A stretch of DNA of 64,000 nucleotides from Mytilus californianus (Eukaryota > Mollusca > Bivalvia > Mytilida > Mytilidae): NCBI RefSeq assembly GCF_021869535.1, contig NW_026262734.1, positions 109,961,088 through 110,025,087 on the forward strand, read 5' to 3'. Every line of letters starts with the position of its first letter. Position 1 is the first letter of the stretch. Positions 27,601-36,300 of the stretch are shown in pieces. The notes under the pieces are model-generated. The model did no database searches, was not told where the DNA came from, and saw only the letters and a list, made by a program, of their open reading frames with translations. The position numbers and the translations under genes are program-made.

Positions 27601-30475
27601 TCAGACACAAATTTGCAGGGCAATCGTAAGCTCTTCAGACACAAGTTTGCAGGGCAATGGTAAGCTCTTCAGACACAAATTTGCAGGGCAATCGTAAGCT
27701 CTTCAGACACAAATTTGCAGGGCAATTGTAAGCTCTTCCGACACAAATTTGCAGGGCAATCGTAAGCTCTTCAGACACAAATTTGCTGGGAATCATATGG
27801 CTCTATTATGATGTTTTATAAAAAATTCCAAAGGATCACCCAAAATGTTGTTCATGTTATTGAAGGTCTTAAGCTTTCAGAACCATAGTGGTATACACCT
27901 TCAAGAGATATAACTAAACATGACATAATGTTTGCCATGCATGGCATCACAGAATAGATTTGAATTGAAAATTAATATATTTTATCTGCTGAAATTATTT
28001 TCCCTGTATTAATGATTTCAGTAAATGTTGATATTTATTCATCTTTAATGCATATATTATAAACCTTATTTTTTTCCTTTTTCATCTTAATTTAGTGTAT
28101 GTCGTGTATGTTGTATAAGTCATCTGTTTAATCATGCACAACAAGGTAAATCATGCAATTAGCTGTCAATGTAAAAATTTCTTGAGGCACTGCTCACACT
28201 ATTAAATACTAATTGGATTGCTTAATTGCCACTGACATGAGGTATCCGGTATTCAACTTCAATCTATTGATTTTTGAAGCAATGACGCTGCATGGCGAAC
28301 TGCATATTAGTCAGGGGTAATACTTGAGCAAGTTATTTTTATATACTTGAAGAAGTAAATATTAATATACTTATATAAGTAAATTCGTTAGATATTTATG
28401 CAAGTGTATTTTATTTACTTGTATAGGTAAATTATATATATATTCTAATGGCTTAGTTATTTCCTTTAGACATTCCCATTTTTTTACTTATACAAGTAAA
28501 AAAGTCATACTATCTCCATTTCTTGAATTTCTCAGGACTTCTTTACTCTATAAATAGCACTATTAATTGTCTGTCCTTTGCAGATGTCTTTACTAAATCA
28601 TCTAAGTGTAAAAGGCTGAACTATAACAAAAAATTATGAGCTAACCAGAGAAAAATTGTTTAACCTGTATGAAATATTCCCCACAGAATGTATACGGAAT
28701 ATAGTAGGAATATTGCATTGAATTCCTACCAGAAAAGAGTGATATTCTAGTCAGACAGTAGTAGGAATCCACACGGAAAATAGCCGAAAAATTTAAATTA
28801 GCAGTAATTTCTAAGAAGGAATATTGTATATTCCTACCAGGAATATTTAAATTAGCAGGAATAATTTGGCGGGGAAATAAAATTCCTACTAGAAAACCTG
28901 GTAGGAATTTTTCAAAATTCCACAAAGAAAAAATATTTTCTAGTAGGAATCTAAAAATATACAAAATGTAAGTGTATATTCACAAATACACAACTGGGTC
29001 AATCATTTAAGTTTGAATCTAAAAAAACAAAGAACAAAGGAAATGCATGGAATATATTCATTTAAAAAAAGTTGACTTTTGAAATGTATTAGGAAGCTGT
29101 GATATATAAATGTATCCAAGCTAGAAATTGTGTTATATAAGTAGATAGGCAAAAATGTTGATTAGATGAATTTTAAAAGAGTAATGAACAAATAATGAGT
29201 AAAATTATGCACTATTGTTGAATTAACTGATTACGAAATATATTGGCAAACAGATAAAAAATTTCATCTAAAAGTATAAAAATTACCTTCAATCTACATG
29301 AGCAATATTTTCTCATATTTCAATAATGTAGTTGTTTGACCCTTGCAGCATTGTGTTCCAACACAACTTTTCATTCTTCTATCCTCAAACTTTTGAATTT
29401 ATATACTGGAACTTGGTTGCATTAATAACACAGCAAAATGAGTGCCATTAGCAAACATGAATCCAGTTTAAGATAATTAAAAAGATTCCATGTAGAAAGA
29501 TTTTCTAGTAGGAATAAATTAATTCTGGTAGGAATCTAGTAGTAGGAAAATGAATAAGATTTTCTATCCAAATTTCCACTTCATATTTTCAAAACAGAAG
29601 AAAATCCATACAGACTTTTAAAATTCCAGCTAGATGGTAGGATTTTGCCAGTGAGAAAATAAAAAATCCAGTCAGAATTTTGTTCATTTTCCCTGTCCGC
29701 CTACTTTCTATAATTCTAGGTAGATTCCTACTACATTCCGACTAGTGTCTAGGTGCTTTTTGCTTCTTCAAGTAAATAAAAATAACTTGAACAAGTAGTA
29801 CCCCTGACTGTATAAGCAAGGTGCATGAAAACAATTGTGGCAGAGGGAAATTCAAGCATGATGCAACACCAGTCTTCATGATAAACCAGTAGTCTGAAGC
29901 CCTATGCTTGAAAACTTCCTGGTGGGCCTATGAAAGTTAATCTTACAGGCCTATAGAATTTATACAACAATTTCTGAAAAATGGGGTGTGGGCCTTTGGT
30001 CCTAAAAGTTTACTGTGAAGACTGCAACGCCACTCTACAATGGGTCATGGTGATCCCTGTACAAATGTAAGCCATGTTAGTCAACAATAAATAATCTTCC
30101 AATTGATCTTTTTTCCTGGAAAACTTGATGTCAGAATGCAAATATCTTTATGTCACAAAGTCCTATGACTCATTTTACCCCAAATACCTCAGGTCAACTG
30201 CCTGGGGCAGTCTATTCATAAAAACCAAATTGGAATCTTGTTAATTTATATTGTGGGTCTCATTGGGGAGTACATATAAGCATGATGCGAGATTGGCTGA
30301 TTTTTTGTAAGCATGACACGTGATCAAAGTCAAATTATTTTGCGTGTAAACAGGAAACGGAGTAAGGCAGGACATGTGAAATTACAAGCGCTATTATGAC
30401 AATGATAAGCAGGATACAGGATTCTGACAAAACAATATGCAGGTTACAGGATAAGAACCTCTCCTCCTCCCCCTC

Positions 30476-30507
<32 letters not shown>

Positions 30508-30646
30508 TAAGACACCCTTCATTATAATATTTTTTAAAGGAAAACATAATTTCTACAACATGAACATTATTTTAAAATAAATATCCAACAATAAATTACC
30601 AATTTTTGCAAAACTTTGTCTCCATTTCTTTTGAATCTTCAGCCAT
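12643..30646 (-). CDS. TRAFD1: TRAFD1 (FLN29) homologue, 11 exons, 717 aa
   Basis: TRAF-type zinc-finger protein; in vertebrates TRAFD1 is an interferon-inducible cytoplasmic feedback inhibitor of TLR and RIG-I-like receptor signalling. Exons on the minus strand: 30646-30600, 27325-27133, 25294-24847, 23191-22946, 21458-21391, 20675-20473, 20197-20068, 17563-17035, 14654-14549, 13436-13289, 12678-12643. All phases join. Residues 13-137 hold five C-C-H-C/H fingers (C13/C16/H28/C32, C39/C42/H54/H59, C64/C67/H79/C84, C91/C94/H106/C110, C117/C120/H132/C137), matching the vertebrate N-terminus. Two more fingers of the LPCEFC type sit at C318/C321/H333/C337 and C429/C432/H444/C448, again as in TRAFD1. 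The C-terminal 270 residues are polar and low-complexity. At 717 aa it is longer than the roughly 580-aa human protein. The first Met matches the family start (MAE). Exon joins are predicted, not verified by RNA. Confidence 0.92.
13289..13436 (-). CDS. TRAFD1: TRAFD1 exon 10
   Basis: Starts after TTTTAG, ends at AAT before donor GTGAGA; 49 codons, Ser/Thr/Arg-rich. The frame stays open beyond the donor, but that extension is hydrophobic and unlike the family, so the donor is preferred. Confidence 0.78.
14218..14540. mobile_element. 323-bp TIR element next to a TRAFD1 splice donor
   Basis: Ends CAGGGTTCTCACTAAGG and CCTTAGTGAAAACCCTG are inverted; ATGAG flanks both sides. Subterminal blocks with GGACTC/GAGTCC repeat inside. 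The right end is eight bases from the exon 9 donor of TRAFD1. Confidence 0.75.
14549..14654 (-). CDS. TRAFD1: TRAFD1 exon 9
   Basis: Phase 1 in, phase 2 out; donor ACAAG/GTACTC. The acceptor has a weak pyrimidine tract and a second AG three to six bases on would also stay in frame. A TIR element begins eight bases into the following intron. Confidence 0.72.
15235..15775 (+). repeat. Dispersed mussel-type repeat (retroelement tail)
   Basis: A GC-richer 540-bp block inside intron 8 of TRAFD1 that I recall as widespread in mussel genomes (GGCCAGCTGAAGCCTGCC and neighbours). No open frame with a recognised domain. Likely a 3' part of a retroelement. Confidence 0.5.
16561..17105. repeat. Six tandem 92-bp copies of exon 8 end plus splice donor
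   Basis: GACCTACCTCTTGCTCC starts at 16566, 16658, 16752, 16844, 16936 and 17028, a period of 92 (once 94). Each unit holds the last 46 or so coding bases of exon 8, its GTAGGT donor and the adjoining intron. Only the copy at 17028-17105 is joined to the open exon; the other five lie in intron 8. Confidence 0.92.
17035..17563 (-). CDS. TRAFD1: TRAFD1 exon 8
   Basis: Starts AVCEPNSS, completing the seventh zinc finger begun in exon 7, then a long Ser/Pro/Arg-rich region. Ends SGARG at donor GCAAGAG/GTAGGT. This exon end and donor are the first of six tandem 92-bp copies. Confidence 0.9.
17765..19090 (+). mobile_element. Mussel SINE-like repeat, split by a hAT-like insertion
   Basis: The left part (17765-17876) starts with AAGAAGATGTG...TGCCAATG and the right part resumes at 18904 with CCCATACTGC. 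The same repeat is uninterrupted at 36594-36835, which shows the sequence in between is an insertion. Related copies: 37030-37240 and 42884-44560. Confidence 0.75.
17877..18903. mobile_element. Non-autonomous hAT-like element, 1027 bp
   Basis: Ends CAGGGCTTTC and GGAAGCCCTG are inverted. An exact 8-bp target duplication, GTTAAAAC, flanks it at 17869-17876 and 18904-18911. TIRs beginning CAGGG with 8-bp duplications are the mark of the hAT superfamily. No transposase frame inside. Confidence 0.85.
19203..19464. repeat. Long hairpin element, ~262 bp
   Basis: Two arms of about 115 bp are near-perfect inverted copies, from CAGCAGAATGCATTGAG to CTCAATGCATTCTGCTG, meeting in a short centre near 19330. 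It would fold into one long stem. Lies in intron 7 of TRAFD1. Confidence 0.88.
19493..19654. repeat. Three perfect 54-bp tandem repeats
   Basis: The unit starting GTTTACAGTTTGATATACAG is repeated three times with no visible difference, just after the long hairpin. Confidence 0.9.
20068..20197 (-). CDS. TRAFD1: TRAFD1 exon 7
   Basis: Carries most of zinc finger 7 (MLPCEFCDELFPQD...HQ). Acceptor TTTCAG, donor CATCAG/GTATTA, phase 2 in and 0 out. Confidence 0.92.
20473..20675 (-). CDS. TRAFD1: TRAFD1 exon 6
   Basis: Starts SHC, providing the last Cys of finger 6. The rest is polar linker. Acceptor TTTACAG, donor GCTGG/GTAAGT, phase 0 in and 2 out. Confidence 0.9.
20759..21175. mobile_element. 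MITE-like element in TRAFD1 intron 5
   Basis: Inverted ends around GGGATGTC (left) and GACATCCC (right), with extended imperfect homology including TACT/AGTA blocks. No coding content. Confidence 0.5.
21391..21458 (-). CDS. TRAFD1: TRAFD1 exon 5
   Basis: Encodes finger 6 (LLPCEFCGEAIPIDDLVNHQ). Phase 1 in, 0 out; acceptor TTTTCAG, donor CATCAG/GTACAT. Confidence 0.92.
21955..22690. mobile_element. Widespread bivalve repeat with GACGACGACG tail
   Basis: Left end around AGGCTCTCAAGAGCCTGA and GCTCACCTG; right end CCACGGTGAGC, so GCTCACC/GGTGAGC are inverted near the ends. A GAC/GACGG microsatellite precedes the right end. I recall this as a very abundant element in bivalves. It lies in intron 4 of TRAFD1. 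Confidence 0.6.
22946..23191 (-). CDS. TRAFD1: TRAFD1 exon 4
   Basis: Encodes RTNQRSEPVFDPR, close to the TRTTNQR stretch of TRAFD1, then an acidic segment with LLAMHLSQDLNEED. Phase 1 in and out; acceptor AATCTCAG, donor GCAG/GTCTG. Confidence 0.88.
23843..24826 (-). mobile_element. Element bounded by 94-bp direct repeats with CTGATGA/GAAAC motif
   Basis: Direct repeats at 23843-23936 and 24733-24826 differ at only two or so bases. On the minus strand each has CTGATGA, a GCCTG/CAGGC stem and GAAAC (TGAAAC in the right copy), an arrangement close to a hammerhead ribozyme core, such as those in the repeats of Penelope-like elements. The ~800-bp interior shows no coding domain. The right copy ends 19 bases inside intron 3 of TRAFD1. 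Confidence 0.6.
24847..25294 (-). CDS. TRAFD1: TRAFD1 exon 3
   Basis: Encodes the end of finger 3 and all of fingers 4 and 5 (DYCGTRTEECVKCG block), then a linker with IDPFMFEEMNRILR. Acceptor TATTCTAG, donor AAGAG/GTAAGT; phase 0 in, 1 out. Confidence 0.93.
25390..25935. mobile_element. TIR element with internal ~180-bp tandem units
   Basis: Ends near ATAGTCCCCTACCA and TGGTAGGCGAATGGGACTA are inverted. About three internal units repeat around AATATCTTCAAGCA and GTGGAAAACTGAT. A truncated relative lies at 36830-37035. Confidence 0.6.
26118..26818. mobile_element. TIR element, ~700 bp
   Basis: Inverted ends TAAAAGGGGCACTAGCT and AGCTAATGCCCCTTTA. No coding content. In intron 2 of TRAFD1. 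Confidence 0.55.
27133..27325 (-). CDS. TRAFD1: TRAFD1 exon 2
   Basis: Encodes the rest of finger 1, finger 2 and most of finger 3 (NFVMHEMHCMRNI, CKHCQEPVPK, CQKCGVQVEK). Acceptor TTTTCAG, donor CATGAG/GTATAA; phase 2 in, 0 out. Confidence 0.93.
27507..27778. repeat. Minisatellite, eight 34-bp units
   Basis: Unit begins AAATTTGCAGGGCAATCG and ends CTTCAGACAC, eight in a row with only a few substitutions, followed by a partial unit. In intron 1 of TRAFD1, close to exon 2. Confidence 0.93.
28308..29810. mobile_element. CAGTCAGGGG-family TIR element, copy B
   Basis: Left end TAGTCAGGGGTAATACTT, right end AGTAGTACCCCTGACTG. The left 350 bp closely matches copy C, including ACTT-N4-AAGT palindromes, while the centre and most of the right arm are replaced by unrelated sequence (about 28659-29760). 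Confidence 0.75.
28659..29760. repeat. GTAGGAAT-rich insert in copy B
   Basis: About 1.1 kb containing many copies of CTAGTAGGAAT or its complement ATTCCTAC in both orientations. It begins where the homology with copy C stops. Its own ends are not clear. It may be a second element inserted into copy B. Confidence 0.5.
30600..30646 (-). CDS. TRAFD1: TRAFD1 exon 1, start codon
   Basis: Encodes MAEDSKEMETKFCKN and two bases of the second finger Cys, before donor GTAATT. The start matches the family in position, with the first finger Cys at residue 13. Confidence 0.9.
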
Positions 30647-31083
30647 GTTGATGTTTATGAAACTGAAAGTTGCTTGGTCACGTTACCAGAATGTTTTTTA
30701 TCATTACAAATTTGTCATTCAGATATAATCAACCAATGATTCATTATGAATCGCTGATCATCATTTAGTTTTACTCATTTAGGCAACAGAGCAACATTCT
30801 GTTTTCGATGACAATAAAGAAACTACAGGGTGTTTCCCCTTCTTCAAAGAAACTTGGGATACAAACTGTAGCCTGGCTTGTCAACAAAATATTTTGACAG
30901 CTCTAATCTGCAATATAACATCAATTGCGATTGGCTAATTGTTTTAAGACGACGGTTTTTATTTGTTGGTGTAAGAGGCAAGTCATCGCCATATATTCTA
31001 CTTCCGGTTTATCCGGCTACCTGCACGTGGAAACCCACTAACTTTATTGCAACATTTTTTAATTTAAAATATTCACATTTACA
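30647..31083. promoter_or_regulatory. Shared divergent promoter region, TRAFD1/TIMM10
   Basis: The start codons of TRAFD1 (minus) and TIMM10 (plus) are 437 bp apart with no repeat between. Motifs seen: CCAAT at 30733, inverted CCAAT (ATTGG) at 30930, ETS-type CTTCCGGTTT at 31001, E-box CACGTG at 31024, and an interferon-regulatory element at 30659. ETS sites are common in promoters of nuclear genes for mitochondrial proteins. Function is inferred. Confidence 0.7.
30659..30670 (+). promoter_or_regulatory. ISRE/IRF-type element upstream of TRAFD1
   Basis: GAAACTGAAAGT fits the GAAANNGAAANY consensus at every position. It lies 13 bases upstream of the TRAFD1 start codon. Vertebrate TRAFD1 is interferon-inducible, so an IRF site is plausible; a chance match cannot be excluded. 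Confidence 0.5.
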
Positions 31084-31166
31084 ATGGCAACGCCTTCTTT
31101 AAATGAAGCCCAGTTGAAGCTGGTATCGGATTTAGAATTAGAAATGATGGCAGATATGTACAACAG
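31084..31166 (+). CDS. TIMM10: TIMM10 exon 1
   Basis: ATG preceded by TTTACA; 27 codons and two bases; ends CAACAG at donor GTGAAA. Confidence 0.95.
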
Positions 31167-34100
31167 GTGAAATGATTGATAAAAAATTTAATATGATTTG
31201 TAACCAAAATTTGACCTTTGCCATGTTTGTATACCTTTATACCTTTATCTTCGGGTGCTTAAAATAAGCCAAAGGCTTCTGCTGACCCCTCATCTTGGAT
31301 TGTCGTAATGCAATTTCTCCTCTCATAATAATCGCATAATACTATATTTATATATACAGTCAGGGGTACTACTTGTACAAGTAATTTTTATTTACTTGAA
31401 GAAGTAATTATAATATACTTATATAAGTAAATTTGTAGGATACTTATACAAGTGTATTTTATTTACTTGTATAAGTAAATTATTTTTTGGCCTAGTTATG
31501 TCCCTTAGACATTCAGATTTTTTTACTTATACAAGTAAAAAAGTCATCCTATTTTCTTTTCTTGAATTCTTAGAACTTCTTTGCTATAACAGAATTTTGA
31601 ATTGTCTGTCCTTTGCAGATATCTTTACTATTCATTTAAGTGTAATTTCATGGACAATGAAAATCTCATTTGTCTGTTATCTTTAGAACACTGCTCATTT
31701 ACAAGCCCCCAAGGAGCAATTTTTGAAGGCCTTGCGCAAATACTTAAGATCTTTGCTCAATCAGTTTCTTTGTTGAATTAATGAGATGAAACATTGAACT
31801 CTTATCAAAAATTATGAGCTAACCTGAGAAAAATTGTTAAAGGCATGATTTTACATCTCAAAACTGAGAATTTTTGTGGGATTGTAAAAAAAATTTACTT
31901 AAACAAGTAAATTTTTTAGAAAATTAAGGGGAGATTATTCAAACAATATAATTAACTTGTATAAGTATATTTTATTTACTTCTTCAACAGTCAGGGGTGC
32001 TACGTAAACAAGTGATTTCATCATCACTTATTTCAGTGATTTGATAAATTCAGTTATCACCTATTTAAGTGATTTTAGTGTTTTCTTTGATCTTCAAATG
32101 CTAATTTCATTGATTTTCCATATTTTCACAATCTTTTCTATAATTTTCCTACATAAATCAATTATCCCTTTTTCTTTGTATATTAATTTCACCAGTGCGC
32201 TTGGGCAGTAAGTTAGTGTGCTAAAGCTTTTAAAAGTACCCTTGGGAATTTTTCTGTAATCAAAAATTCATTAACTACTCTTACTATCAGACAAAGATCA
32301 ACAATAATAGGTAACCTGATTGGTTTTCTTTAGAGTTAGAATGATCTACTTCAAGGTTATGACCTGATCTACAAACTATTCCAGTTTTTGCATATTTTAA
32401 AAAAACTGTAAAAGTGTCAGGCTTATCAAGCAAAAGACAATTTCTGCATATACATAGTTGTTTTTTCAATGGAATTGTTGTCTTTTTACCAATAAAAAAA
32501 ACAAGCTTGTGGGAAAAATATCAAGAAAATGTTATAAACACTTATTAAAGTGATTACATTTTAACTTCTAAAATTACTTGTTTCAGTGATTTTAAAAAGT
32601 CTGTGAGAAAATTTTTAATATTTCACAGCCAAAATCACTCGAGGGAGTGATTCTGAAATCACTTGTTTAAGTAGTACCCCTGACTGTTCAAGTAAATAAA
32701 GATTACTTGTACAAGTAGTACCCCTGACTGATATATTATACTTATAAAAATAGAACTTATTTAGGTGTGCACAGCTTAACAATTAACATGAACATATAAA
32801 TTTATACGGGTTCCAATTCTCGCCATTTAAAGCCGACTTAAAATTATTCAAAGTGTTTGCCATCACTGTTTAATCTGACAGGTTATTCCACTGATCCACT
32901 ACTCTAATTGAAAAAGTATTTAGTGTATGTGTCGTCTTACACTGTTTCTTAAAGAGTTTTAATGAGTGACCTCTTAGTATTATAAGATGGTGCTAAAAAA
33001 AAAAGGCTCATCGAGTTTGTATCATCTATACCATGCAACGCTTTATATACTTGTATCATATCATTTCTATCCCTACGATATTCCAAGGTTGGCAATCCCA
33101 ATGAGCGTAATCTATCTTCACAACTTAAATGATTTATATTCTTTACGAGTTTAGTACTGTCAGAGACATGTATTAGAGCACCATACATCATTCCAAATTT
33201 TTGGTGGGGTGTGTGTTGCTCAGTCTTCAGTTTTCTATCTTGTATTTTGTATACTGTCAAAACATGACTGTTGTTTGTCTTTTCATTGGTTTTTGTATTT
33301 TGCCATGGACTAGTCCAAATAATTATGGAGTCAAATCAGCACCTATAGAAAAAGTCAAATCGGCACCTGGTTAAATCGGCATCTGGTCAATTCAGCATCT
33401 GATAGTATTTGATATAATATATTTCATGTGTATATAAATAATTCTAAATATGTATAAAATGATCTTTCAATTTTTTATTATTTGAAAAAATTTTGGGGTT
33501 GGATTTTATTTTATTCATTACATCGTTAACAATCATCACATGTTATTAATTGTTTGAAGTTTTCTCAACATTTAAGACTGATGTATTGATTAGTTTTCTT
33601 TTCAACTAATTAATTAATAACATTTATCAATTAAATAATTAACATGTTTGTTGTTTTAACGCTATACAGGTAGTTATTGATGTTTTTTTCTTCAAAAACT
33701 TAAATAAAAAACAATGAAAGTTGTTGAATAAGGAATACTAGTGTAAAGAGTGAATGAGTCACATGTTTTATACTATTGTACGAGACAAACGACTTAAATC
33801 GTATGACTTTTAACAGGTCTTTGATTCACAACGTCCCTTCATTATATTATTTCACAGAAGCTTTGAAGTCCGACTTTTATAGCTGATTAAAAAGATGTTT
33901 TATGTGTTATCCCAGACAAAGGGCATCAATACATGCTATACAAGACCATGTATCTTCTACCAGTCAATGTTAGCAACAATACAGATTAAACAACACAAAT
34001 TCTAAGGTGAAATCAAGCCATTACCCAAGCTGTTGTTTAATCATGAGAAAATTAGAAGCAAATAAGGTAGTATTTCAGGAAAGTTTAAACAGCATTAAAC

Positions 34101-35003
34101 CAACAATCATGCAAAATGCTCAACTGGTTAAAACATGCATAACAAATATCAAATACCTTGAATACACAGTTGAACGAAAAATATACATACAGAACCCCAA
34201 CCCCCCCAAAAAAATGTTAGTAAGTCAATATTTCTGGACAACCCTTATTTATTTTAATCTTTTTGCTTAAAATACTGAAAAAAGATATATATTCAACATG
34301 GGTGCCGATTTGACCAGGTGCCGCTTTAACCAGGTGCCGATCTGACTAGTATTCATACCTATGAGGTTGTGAAAGGCTATTTTGATTTTTTTCTGTGACG
34401 CCTCTCGTAGGAAGGCGTCACAGAAAAAAAAATTAAAATAGCCTTTCAAGACGTCATAATTATTTGGACTAGCCATGTACTTACAGAGTTGAATATTCTT
34501 TTGGTCATGTTGGTATAAATAATAAAACACCTCTCTTTTTTTTTATCATGTTAATATATTTTTTTAATATCATTGACATTGTATAATTAATTTGTAAGTT
34601 TAATCAATCTACACGTTTAATTAAGCATTGTTAAGTGATCAAGAAATTGATGTTCATCATAAGTGATGAAACCAGCATTAATTTAAAAAAAATCATTTGA
34701 TATAGTCCAATTATACTTTAATTTGTTCATGTTGCATAACCCCAATATTATAAATTTACAATAATAAATATACATATATATTTACTGTGTTTTAGAATGA
34801 CCACTGCCTGTCAGAAGAAATGTGTACCACCAAAGTATAATGAAGCAGATCTATCTAAAGGTGAATCAGTGTGTTTAGACAGATGTGTATCCAAATATTT
34901 AGAAATGCATGATAATATAGGAAAGAAATTGACATCTATGTCACAACAAGACGAAGCTACTGTCAAGAAACTTCAGGAACAAATGCAGGGCCAAAAACCT
35001 TAA
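31084..35003 (+). CDS. TIMM10: TIMM10, mitochondrial import chaperone, 2 exons, 96 aa
   Basis: Small Tim protein; with TIMM9 it forms the hexameric intermembrane-space chaperone that carries hydrophobic precursors to the TIM22 complex. Exon 1 is 31084-31166 and exon 2 34796-35003, joined through AG/A (Arg28) at GTGAAA and TTTTAG sites. The protein begins [20 protein letters not shown] and contains MMADMYNRM, then the twin CX3C motif: C33-QKK-C37 and C54-LDR-C58, separated by 16 residues as the family requires. [15 protein letters not shown] is nearly the human sequence. Length matches the 90-aa human protein. The 3.6-kb intron is filled by mobile elements. It is divergent from TRAFD1. Confidence 0.97.
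31357..32730. mobile_element. CAGTCAGGGG-family TIR element, copy C (host of copy D)
   Basis: Ends CAGTCAGGGGTACTACTT and AAGTAGTACCCCTGACTG are inverted, with an exact ATATA 5-bp duplication on both sides. Without the nested copy D and its duplication it is about 670 bp. The arms are packed with ACTT-N4-AAGT palindromes (GTAC, ATAT, GTAT, ATAC centres). Confidence 0.88.
31988..32686. mobile_element. CAGTCAGGGG-family TIR element, copy D, nested in C (699 bp)
   Basis: Begins CAGTCAGGGGTGCTACGT and ends AGTAGTACCCCTGACTG. TTCAA occurs immediately on both sides. Removing D and one TTCAA restores an arm of C that is the inverted match of the opposite arm, so the insertion is precise. D is the size of copy A but has AGTGAT/ATCACT motifs inside. 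Confidence 0.9.
32815..33260 (-). pseudogene. LINE reverse transcriptase C-terminal fragment
   Basis: Minus-strand frame with [26 protein letters not shown] and [14 protein letters not shown], the well-known end of CR1/L2/Jockey-type LINE polyproteins. A second frame below 32949 continues with a VVDQWNNL-like block, separated by a frameshift. Only the 3' end of a LINE is present, as is common for 5'-truncated insertions. Lies in the TIMM10 intron, antisense to it. Confidence 0.8.
33300..34480. mobile_element. TIR element with GGCACCTGG repeats and inner hairpin
   Basis: Ends near TAGTCCAAATAATTATG (33309) and CATAATTATTTGGACTA (to about 34476) are inverted. Subterminal GGCACCTGG/CCAGGTGCC blocks are repeated on both sides. 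A separate hairpin at about 34372-34450 has arms around GAAAGGCTATTTT and a GACGCC/GGCGTC stem. No coding domain seen. In the TIMM10 intron. Confidence 0.7.
34796..35003 (+). CDS. TIMM10: TIMM10 exon 2
   Basis: Acceptor GTGTTTTAG; completes Arg28 and runs through both CX3C motifs to TAA at 35001-35003. Confidence 0.97.
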
Positions 35004-36300
35004 CATAGACCGTTTTAATAGTTGTGATATTACAATTAAAGTATTTATACAATGAAGAAATGAACAAGAGAACACCAGGAGAAAGTGTTATCAGTGCAAG
35101 GAATAGCAGGCCATTGATAAAAGTTGAATTGACTCGCTGTCATCAGCTGATCTTGTGTTATAGTTTGCAAAGGTGGCGTTTGGTTAACTGGACATTCAGT
35201 TGACAATTGTTTTTAAAAAATTCACTAGACAATCAATATTAAATTTATTATATTACTAAAAATTCTAAAATTTTATTACTACAGTCACAACATTTTTCTA
35301 GTAAAATCTCTGGTTGAAATTTTCACTGATTTTGACCATGAAACCTGTGTTGTTAGCGAATTGAAAATTACTGTCAGATGAGACATTGTCACTTTCTCAG
35401 TTTATTAAATATTAGTCTTTTAACATTAGAGCGTGACTAATCCAGTATGTAAATGATGCTATAGATTGTACAAGGCATAGCACTACATGTACTAAAAGAT
35501 GCATATAAAATGTATCTGAGACATTATGTAAACCATGTTAATAAGTAAGCCAATATTATTAACTTAAATGTAAACATAAACATTTTTATAGCCCTCTCTC
35601 CCCCGAAAAAAAACCCAACTAAAAACTAAATTGTTTGCAACATATTAGGACATTACATGTTATTAAAAATTTCCTTTTCAAAAACAAAATTATGCATTTT
35701 CAAAATTTGTAACCTCTACTGTCATGACTGTACCAAGTTTGGTAGTTGGTACATGTATTTTCAGTGATCATTGTGTCCTTCAAATATTCTGCTGAATGTA
35801 TTTTGCTCAACAACCTTTCTTTTATCTGATACTTTAATTTCTTTAATAACTAATGTCATTGTGCACTTGTATGTATTTTTAAGTCTTCTTGCATATTTTT
35901 TCAGTTTTCTTCTGGATTAATAGTATAAATATCTTTAACTTGATTTATTCAGTTTCATAATAACTGTTGTAGATCACATTTATTTATTTCAAAACTGAAT
36001 GGGTATTGATCATGTTGATTGACAAAATGATTGATGTGATTTTTTTCAAAATTTCAACAATCCTGTACTATGACTCAAACAATTTTCAATGGTCTCTATT
36101 GTTTGATAACATGTATATTGTGATTGAAATAATGTTTTATATATCAAGATGTGTTGTAACTTGATCATGAGTAAATATTTTTTAAATTTATATTTTGAAT
36201 TTAGTTCTTTTTGTATCAGAACACAATGTTGAAGTTAACCACATCATGCAGTTTTTGTTTTCATTAATGTCATGTGTTCAATAAATTTTGTCTACAGGTA
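35004..36300 (+). other. TIMM10: Probable TIMM10 3' UTR and flank
   Basis: AT-rich, no domain-bearing frame and no clear repeat. A weak ATTAAA is at 35035-35040 and a canonical AATAAA at 36280-36285. The 3' UTR may therefore be very short or about 1.3 kb. Confidence 0.45.
36280..36285 (+). terminator. Candidate polyadenylation signal for TIMM10
   Basis: AATAAA followed by a T/G-containing stretch. Chosen because it is the first canonical signal after the stop codon that I noticed; the ATTAAA at 35035 is an alternative. Confidence 0.4.

Noticed and set aside
27507-27778. Regular 34-bp repeats that might look like a CRISPR array
   Set aside because: Units are directly adjacent with no unique spacers, and the context is a eukaryotic intron.
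30828-30839. GGGTGTTTCCCC as an NF-kB site in the shared promoter
   Set aside because: It fails the fourth position of the consensus (needs A or G); too weak to annotate.
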